DNA of 43,759 bases from Ichthyophonus hoferi (lineage: Eukaryota > Opisthokonta > Ichthyosporea > Ichthyophonida > Ichthyophonidae): NCBI GenBank assembly GCA_002751075.1, contig NAOQ01000083.1, positions 54,911 to 98,669 of the forward strand. Reading direction: 5' to 3'. This document shows, piece after piece, positions 36,646-43,759 of the stretch. Position 1 is the first letter of the stretch. Each line of letters opens with the position of its first letter. Made by a program: the position numbers and the translations under genes. The notes below the pieces were generated by a model. The model was not told the DNA's origin. It worked only from the letters and a program-made list of their open reading frames with translations, and made no database searches.

Positions 36646-39600
36646 TGTGTGTGTGTGTGTGTGTGTGTTTATTTGTATATAGGTATATATAGGTGTGCTT
36701 GTATATATGTTGATAGATTACATATCACGGTCTACTGGTATATATATGTATGTGTGTGGGTTAAATTACATTGTATTGTATTGCATTTTATGGCATTATA
36801 TTATATTATATTATATTATATTATAGTGTATTATATTATATTATATTATATTATATTGTATTGTATCATATTATATTATATGGTATATTATATTCTATCT
36901 TATTGTATTATGCACTATATTCTACTCTAAATTTCTGTATAACTGTGATAGGCTTGGTGTAATTAATACCATTTTTTTTATCTTAAAATTCTTTTCGAGT
37001 TTTTTGTTTTGTTTCGAGATAATGGATAGTTCATGTGTATATCTACTTAATTATGCTACTATATAACTTATACCTATATCTATAACCATAATCATAACTA
37101 TAATTATGGCTGCAACTATAACTACAACTATAATCATGCTCCTATACCCATAGAAGTAACTTCCCCTATCCTATCCCCGTGTACAACTATAAACATGACC
37201 ACAATCAGATAGCTATACAAGCAACATATAACACTAGTCATATCCTATGCTCAATATACAGCTATACACGAGCTAGAATACAAGAGGAATATTCACCCCT
37301 CGGTACACCGTACCGCTATTTGGATACTCGCAGTCTACATCAATGTCTGTATGGCAAGACCAAGAAGGCCCTCACTGGTTTAAGAGATGTAATATACCTC
37401 TGATATATATATGTAATATAGGGTAGGGTGCTGGGTGCTGGAGGTGGGAAGGGTGCAATAATAATAGTTGTAATAGGTTTGGTAATAATAATAATAATAA
37501 TAAGAATAATAATAAGAGTAATAGTCTCATATATATCCCGCCTATATTTCCTTCCACCTCTTACCTGTAGGTCCCTAAATGTTTTTTTCTCTCTGCCACC
37601 CTCCACGCCTCTCTCTCTCCCTTCCCCCTGTATATAGGACTATACCCTATTCTTTCTCACCCAGATACAAGCCTAGTCTAAAGAGGATGTTATATTCTGT
37701 TTTATAACTAGGTCAGAACTTAAAAAGCACAATAGATATTCTTTTGGAAATCGGTATATTATGTATGCTATTTACACATACTTATACCTATCTGAGGGCC
37801 TAACTACCCTATTCTATACCTGTATTCATCCCTCTCTCGTTATACGTCTACTATTCTTATTTTTCCTTTTTCCCTCCAGTCCCTGAGGGGCATTAAAATT
37901 TTAAACTATTAACTTATCTTTTAAAATAAAATAATAGCATATCCCGCCCTACTGCAACCACCACTGATTATGTATAGTTAAGAATATTCCTGTATTCTTA
38001 TTCTTATTCCCGACTATTCACACCTATCTATGCATCCTTCATCCTTTTGATAGTAGTATATATCCCTACTTTTAACTAAAGTCTTGTATTCTATTAAACT
38101 TATTGCCACCCTCTTCCTCGGATACCCTCTTTCTATATCCTTTATACCTATACCAGCCCATAGTATTCTATTAATGGCTTTTCCTATATATAGCCTTGTA
38201 CTCTTTCCGCCAGTCTTTGCCACCCTCTCCCTCCTCTGCCTCATAGACCCTTTATGTTTCCCCCTCTATACTCTATGTACGTTTACTAAACTATACTATT
38301 CTATCAGATGTGTAATTCCGATTTACCTCAAATGATCAAGGATGAGCTACAACCTGTGAAATTCTTTGCCAACCCCTTGGTGGATCTACAAAGGGTTGCT
38401 AGGCAACACCATGTTTTAGACATTCTGGTGTGTGTTGCAACCTTCTCTCTCACCTTATATTCCCTATTAGGCTTGTCTATTTTTTCATCCGCCAGTACCT
38501 AGTTAATATATTTCCTTCTCCTTATCCTTCCTCTTTCTTTGGTTTCGATCAACAATCAATCTCCACATGAAGTATTAATTACCAATCAGTTGCTTCCATT
38601 AAAATTCGCATTGCCAATTAATCACTTTTAGTAACAATAAAAAAAAAATTTTAAAAAGAAATAAAAAATATGGTATTAATTGATTTGCAGTTTTGGCTTA
38701 ATTATCCTGATCAATTGTTGTAATAAAAGTAAACGCTATTTGCACCCTAGTCAACTCAGTTTTTTTATTTTTTATAGCTAAATCTATTTAAAAATTTAAA
38801 ATTTAAATGACATGGTACTGCATCTGGAGTGTCCCATACCATATTTCTATTGCTTAATTTAATTGGTTTTATGATTGGTCTGTAATGAATAATATGCCAA
38901 TGAACTTTATACTCGATGCTTTATCTGGCTTGCCCAGTCTGTATCTCAATCCTACTATATCTTACCACATCCTATCATACCATACCACATCCTATTATAT
39001 CATATTATGTTATATGTATGGATTTGTAGTTACCTCTTCTACCTTACTAGTTCTATTTTTATTAGTATATCAATATTTATTTATAGTCTTATATTTATGT
39101 TTATCATTAATATATTCCTTTAATAATATGCATGCAAAGAAATATATATCTAGTATTGCAACCACAGATACAAACATGACAGCCCCCTCTTTCTCCATCT
39201 CGTACCATCATATCGCGTGTATATACATACATACATACATACATACATACATACATAATACATACATATATACATACATACATGCATAAAGACACATACA
39301 CACATACTTGCCGTCACCACAAACACCCTTTATATAATAAGCACTCCAATCTATGTGATAAAAACGAACGTTCCATCCCCCAACAATTGGTTTTTAAAAT
39401 GAATCAGAGCCGAGAAGATGGTGATGAAGTAGCTGTACTCATGGACCCTTGCAAAAAGTTTCGGCAAATGCCCGAGTCCACCGAAGAAATGTTCAAGACT
39501 CAGATAATTAGGAGTATGCATGCGGCTATGTTAACCCATGGGGTAAGAGGGGAAAGGGGGGGTGTATATGCATGCATATAAGTAGATATGTATGTATGCG

Positions 39601-42600
39601 TGTATCTTATGTATCTCTCTATGTATTTATGTCTACTTTATTACATGAGGATCCCTGTATCTTAATAATGAATACTAAATAGAACGGCAGCGCTATATCT
39701 ATGTAGGTTACAGACTGGGTATTAGTGCCTTTTTTTTATCTCTTCATTATTATTGGTTGGGTACCTATTTTATCATAAGGGATTCATGTACGTGACCTTG
39801 ATTGTTCATTTAAATATACATAGCTTGTCTATAACATGATTTTACTTTTTTATTAAGACAATATGATTAGTTTAGCTTGGATATTCTGTGATATTATAGT
39901 ATATTACACTATACCATATTATGGTATAATATACTATACTAGATTACACTGTACTATATATTAATATGCACCCCTACCTTACCCTATCACAACGTCTTGT
40001 TAATACACACCCCTCCCTACCCCACCCTTACCCTACTAGGTATTTCGGAAGTTGTGGCCGGAGTTTCGCGATAGCTTTCCTCTTATTAGTTTCTGTGGCA
40101 TGTTAGAAGTTCAAGGAGGCTATCTACCTGTAGTAGATGACTTTGTAAAGTGGAAGCAGAAGGTTGATGAGCGCTACGAGGAAGAGATTACTAATGCTCA
40201 AATTGCATTGCGTAACATTGTAGATAAGTCAAAGGATGTTTACTTCCCTGTGGTACGTGGCTGGTTAATTGTTATCTTTGTAATGTATAGTTGGATTAGT
40301 GGATACGACAAACATTATTTATTTTCTTGTGGTAACTGGTTGGCTAAGCTTTTAAATGTTATAGCACGATTAATGGTTGGGATTAAATGGATTAGAGTAA
40401 TGAATATAAACAAATAAATTAAAGAGATGAGTAGAATGATCAATAAGATACTCGTATTAAATTATCTTATTAACATTACATATTCATTGGTCTAGTCCCT
40501 TGCCCCCTCCTTCCTCTCTTTCTCTTTCTCTTGCTATTAATGGCGCATATTCTTTCCTTTCTCCCTTCCTCCCTCTTCCCCTGTCACCCCAGGCTGATGG
40601 AAAAAGGCGCCAAAAGCCCGAAGCTATAGAAAAGGATGTATGGCTATCACACCTATTACAAGCAGAGGACCGACGAGCCAAGGCCCTAGGGCTAACCGAA
40701 CGGAAACGACTTATGGATGGGTGTCCTTACAGTATAGATAACATTAGTACGGACGTCCCCAATTGGTTAAAGATGAGTAGCAGAGACCAAAACATGCTAA
40801 GTAAAGGGGTGGGTGCTGTGTGATGATTAGTTGGGAGGGTGTGTGTACCTGTATGATTGCATGTATATATATACCTATGTAATTGAGTGCCTATGTGTTT
40901 ACACCTGTACACCTGTGTGATTATTGGTTGGCATGGGGCAATGGGAAAGGGTCTATGTTTGATTGGGTACTTTGTGAAAACGCCTGCTTGATTGGATTTG
41001 TATGTTTCTGTGTATATCTTTCCTTCTCTGTGTGTATAATAGTAGTGATAAATATACAGGTGGTGGTCAAAGTATATCTTGATTTTTATAGATTTCATGT
41101 CAGGGGATCGCACTACTCATCTCATGCTTTATCTTTACCTCGTGCTGTCTCGGGTGGTTAGTATACGGACTGTATACAGTATACTATTGTATTGTAGTAT
41201 AGTATAGCATAGTGAATGTGTTATATGGTACTATAGTGTAATCTAATGCTGTGTATTATAGTGTAATATAGCATAGCATAATGTAGTACATTATATTGTA
41301 ATATAGTATAATATATTGCAGTATAATATGACATACTATATTACATGGGTATGCTATATAATACCTATAGAATCCAGTATGTAATGTGATACGATACAAC
41401 AAAGTGATATATAGTGTGCATTTCGATTACTATATTGGATATATTATTGACTCATATTATCTCAATCATTGATTGATTTAGCTTAATGGTCACTGATCCT
41501 TACTCACTCCCCTCTCTTTCTCCCTCTCCCTGCCTATAGAGACTCCTTCTATACCATCTTCGCCTTAAATACAACGGCCAACCTCTCCTGTTTGTAGACT
41601 CACCGGCTACCTACGCCTACAATGAGGATGAAGATAATATGGGGGGGGCCTGGGGCTATAAGAATGATGATGGAGAATGGGTGAACGTGCATATTCATGA
41701 TAAGTTCTCGAGGAATGTTAATTATGACTTTGCTCAGGTGCGTGTCTTGTTCCCTCTCTATATATATATATGGAGGTCACTATAACCGTTAAACTACATC
41801 CCAGTGATTTCCCACCAATTAAATGGTTCTACAGACTCCTATAAGATTCATTTACATTCTCAATCTCCTTACTAAGTACATTAGCCAATCCATACAAATC
41901 ATTAAAATCTATGCAAATATTTTAATTGCCTCGTGAATTATTTTATTAAGGCATGCTACAAGCTCATATCTTGTTGTGGATTGATGTTGCATATTCTACT
42001 TTATGACCTATTATAGAATAGGTCTGTGATACTTCTGGTTATAGTGTTTAATTGTCCATTCATACCAATTAGATCAGTTCTGTGTTTTTTATTTTAGAGT
42101 GATAATTGGTTAAAGGTATTTGATAGTAAAATATTGAAAGATTTAATAGTGTAATGGATCAATAGGGAAACAGACTTCATAGATTAGATGATATATGATG
42201 CCTCTTGTTAGGCATGACCACACCAATCAGAAGACTTTTATAGATGTATTTTATGTTTAAAATATTTAAAAGGATAATAATCGAATGGAATTCAATAATA
42301 TAAGAGTAATATACATCATGATACAAGAACCTTGAGTATTTAATTGAAATCTATCCCAATCAGTAGCATAATTCTATTTTAACATACCATATTAGGTTAT
42401 AAAATGGCTAACAGGCCATATAAAGTTATAAAATCATTAACATACCAGGTACGGTACGGTTATAAAATTAGTAACACACCATACAAGGTTATGAAATCAT
42501 TAACCCACAATCCTCCAACAAAATCCTCCATTAAATAGGAGCTTTTAGAGCTATGTCAGAAAGGAATAGTGACAAGTGACCAACCAGGTGCAGGCCTTAT

Positions 42601-43660
42601 ACTTAAGGCTATAGGTGAATGCGGGTTCTGGATGACGGCACGTAGACGGTTGGGTAACCAGCTGATGTGGAAAGGTATGTTGTGTAGTTATATGATGGAA
42701 GAGGTATATATATATATATATATATGGGAAGGTAGGATAGGGATATAGGCTAGTAGGAGCCAATTAGATCCTATTACTATATATAGATAACATAGTTGCC
42801 GATCTCATCTGACTACGACATACGAACAAGGTAATTCCATCTAATTACTATATATATATTATTCCACCCTCTAGATCCAGCCACGGGCGTCACGGGCATT
42901 ATCCCTTGGAATGTGGCCTGTGGTCAAATATCACGACGTGTGACTGAGTCTATGTGGATGAGTGGTAGGTAGGCGTAGATATATAGGTATATGGGGATAA
43001 AGTAAAGTGGCTGAGTTTAGGGGATAGGGTGTATAGGGTGGAGTGACGAAGTCTAGGGGAAAGGGTGCATAGGGTATAAGATATAGGAAATAGTTGGTAA
43101 TGTGTGTTAGATATTCCCCTGAATATATGTAGGCATGGATCACGTGACATAGAGAACATTGTATATACTGTCCGACATACTAGATAACAGTGCATCAAAA
43201 TTCGGGTATTTATATGGACATTAAGAATTATATCTTAGATACTAACTGGGATATCGCCCTTTGATAGCTTCTAACCCTAAGCCTACCAAGATGGGTTCTG
43301 AGGTTAAAACTAAGGTGTGTATTGTAGTCTATTGCAGTGTATGGTATTTTATTCTATTATATTTTATTGTGTTGGAGTGCATTGTATTGTACTGTACTGT
43401 ACTGTATTGTATTATATTGTAATCTATTGTAGTACAGTGTATTATCTTATACTATATTATCCTATACATTATCTTATATGTTCTATAATATTACATTAAA
43501 TTTTATAATCCAATCACCCTGTAGATAAGAGCACCCCCAGGTATGCTGTTCGTGGGCTCTGACGTAGACAGTGAGGAGGCCTGGATAAGCTCCCTATTGG
43601 GTGATAAAGGGTTTGCTAAAATACATGGCTGCACCGGATTGGGCTGGATATTACTCCAGG
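32128..43660 (+). CDS. POLG: Mitochondrial DNA polymerase gamma, catalytic subunit (3' end outside window)
   Basis: Replicates and repairs mtDNA in the matrix. Fourteen coding exons with matching phases: 32128-32260, 33756-34219, 35395-35621, 36439-36585, 37262-37388, 38308-38427, 39408-39542, 40040-40252, 40593-40808, 41540-41737, 42539-42674, 42875-42964, 43268-43314, 43525-43660 (796 codons). Exon 1 is a classic Arg-rich mitochondrial leader (MAILWISTRGISRHLRGM). Exon 2 adds an EPP/SPS-rich low-complexity stretch, then NSLGIQLIPDDLNKILFG, matching the POLG N-terminal domain. Exonuclease-domain landmarks follow (AVAVTPKSWYVWCSEEL; YRYLDTRSLH), then GMLEVQGGYLPV, a shortened spacer, QISRRVTESMWMSASN, and polymerase motif A GSDVDSEEAW (Asp764 = human Asp890) with HGCTGLGW. 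Catalytic residues of all three exonuclease motifs are lost. Finger and remaining palm motifs lie past the right edge. Confidence 0.96.
32346..32398. repeat. (GTAT)n / (TA)n microsatellite
   Basis: Tetranucleotide GTAT run that grades into GTAG and then TA repeats, in POLG intron 1. Confidence 0.8.
32996..33165. repeat. Degenerate pentanucleotide array (CTATC/TTATC/CTATA)
   Basis: Period-5 pyrimidine-richer array in POLG intron 1; same style as the other arrays of this locus but with more C. Confidence 0.75.
33358..33722. repeat. CATATACACT-type minisatellite
   Basis: About 365 bases of 10- and 12-bp units around CATATACACT and CATATACACA, ending about 30 bases before the acceptor of POLG exon 2. 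The array happens to be open in several frames, including the exon 2 frame, giving spurious Tyr/His/Ile/Thr open frames. Exon 1 at 32128 and a good acceptor at 33755 show that it is intronic. Confidence 0.85.
36297..36405. repeat. Degenerate pentanucleotide array (TATTA/TATAC)
   Basis: Period-5 AT-rich array in POLG intron 3, just upstream of the exon at 36439. Confidence 0.75.
36602..36668. repeat. (TA)n(GT)n compound microsatellite
   Basis: TA run followed by GT run, starting about 16 bases after the exon 4 donor of POLG. Confidence 0.85.
36765..36925. repeat. Degenerate pentanucleotide array (TATTA)n
   Basis: The most regular of the period-5 arrays, with long runs of TATTA, in POLG intron 4. 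Confidence 0.85.
38950..39014. repeat. Degenerate pentanucleotide array
   Basis: CCTAT/TATCA/TACCA-type period-5 units in POLG intron 6. Confidence 0.65.
39221..39285. repeat. (CATA)n microsatellite
   Basis: CATA tetranucleotide run with few interruptions in POLG intron 6, about 120 bases upstream of the exon at 39408. Confidence 0.85.
39890..39960. repeat. Degenerate pentanucleotide array
   Basis: TATTA/TATAC/TATGG period-5 units in POLG intron 7. Confidence 0.65.
41160..41350. repeat. Degenerate pentanucleotide array (TAGTA/TATAG)
   Basis: Period-5 array in POLG intron 9, here G-richer (ATAGT, GTAAT) than the others. Confidence 0.75.
42380..42510. repeat. Tandem repeat, about 30-bp unit, about 4 copies
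   Basis: Copies begin with GGTTATAAAAT or GTTATAAAATC and continue with TAACAYACCA. They lie within 30 bases of the acceptor of the POLG exon at 42539. Copies differ by small changes. Confidence 0.7.
43320..43490. repeat. Degenerate pentanucleotide array (TATTG/TACTG/TATTA)
   Basis: Period-5 array filling most of the short POLG intron 13 between the exons at 43314 and 43525. Confidence 0.8.
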
Positions 43661-43759
43661 GTTAGTATTTAAATTTTTAAATTTTATATTTGCTTATAGA
43701 AATATGCAGTTAAAATCTGTCCCGTTAGTTGTAGGGGAGGGGAGGGGGGAGGGGGGGGG

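Larger units (their letters stand above)
35395..39542 (+). other. POLG: POLG exonuclease-domain exons lacking catalytic residues
   Basis: Exons 35395-35621 to 39408-39542 encode residues 200-451. Aligned by flanking landmarks, Exo I human FDVEV reads MIMEV (Asp198 becomes Ile250; Glu200 kept as Glu252). Exo II human GHNVSFDRAHI reads SHGVGYTRARI (Asp274 becomes Thr326). Exo III human QYCAQDVWATHEVF reads IRSMHAAMLTHGVF (Tyr395 becomes Arg441; Asp399 becomes Ala445). Hydrophobic core and flanks are conserved, so the fold is probably kept without the two-metal active site. Confidence 0.85.

Noticed and set aside
1-43759. tRNA, rRNA and CRISPR-like arrays
   Set aside because: No cloverleaf with A- and B-box, no rRNA segment and no spaced direct-repeat array were seen; the short tandem arrays are ordinary microsatellites.

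Overview
The window is AT-rich nuclear DNA of an intron-rich eukaryote. Genes are split by GT-AG introns from about 0.1 to 1.5 kb, with polypyrimidine acceptors and AATAAA-type 3' signals. HMG-CoA reductase with an SSD membrane domain, a POLG-type mitochondrial DNA polymerase, COX6B and a DHRS4-like reductase point to an opisthokont. I infer an early-branching holozoan (non-bilaterian animal or unicellular relative such as an ichthyosporean), but the species is not resolved.

Layout: (1) 206-874, minus: first two coding exons of a DHRS4-like SDR that leaves the window at the left edge. (2) 2701-5656, plus: 3' five exons of a gene I do not recognise. (3) 7224-18263, minus: complete HMG-CoA reductase in 17 coding exons (about 1121 aa), convergent with (2). 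(4) 18264-25015: intergenic, holding a 3.4-kb nest of inverted repeats (19724-23110) and an LTR-like sequence (24659-24869). (5) 25016-26477, minus: complete three-exon COX6B of 90 aa, easy to miss because every exon is short. (6) 26478-32127: AT-rich, with weak small-gene candidates and a decayed Ty1/copia relic. (7) 32128-43660 and beyond, plus: mitochondrial DNA polymerase gamma, 14 coding exons, leaving the window just after polymerase motif A.

Two genes are unusual. The polymerase gamma keeps the POLG fold landmarks and motif A, but all three exonuclease motifs lack their catalytic Asp residues (and Tyr in motif III), so it is predicted not to proofread. The HMG-CoA reductase has all catalytic residues, but its membrane domain carries a roughly 185-residue luminal loop between helices 1 and 2 that resembles luminal loop 1 of SCAP; animal HMGCRs have only a short loop there. 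Both come from exon models whose reading phases agree at every junction.

Functionally, HMGCR makes mevalonate in the ER membrane, COX6B belongs to mitochondrial complex IV, POLG copies mtDNA, and the DHRS4-like enzyme reduces carbonyls in peroxisomes or mitochondria. Nothing suggests these genes are co-regulated beyond being neighbours.
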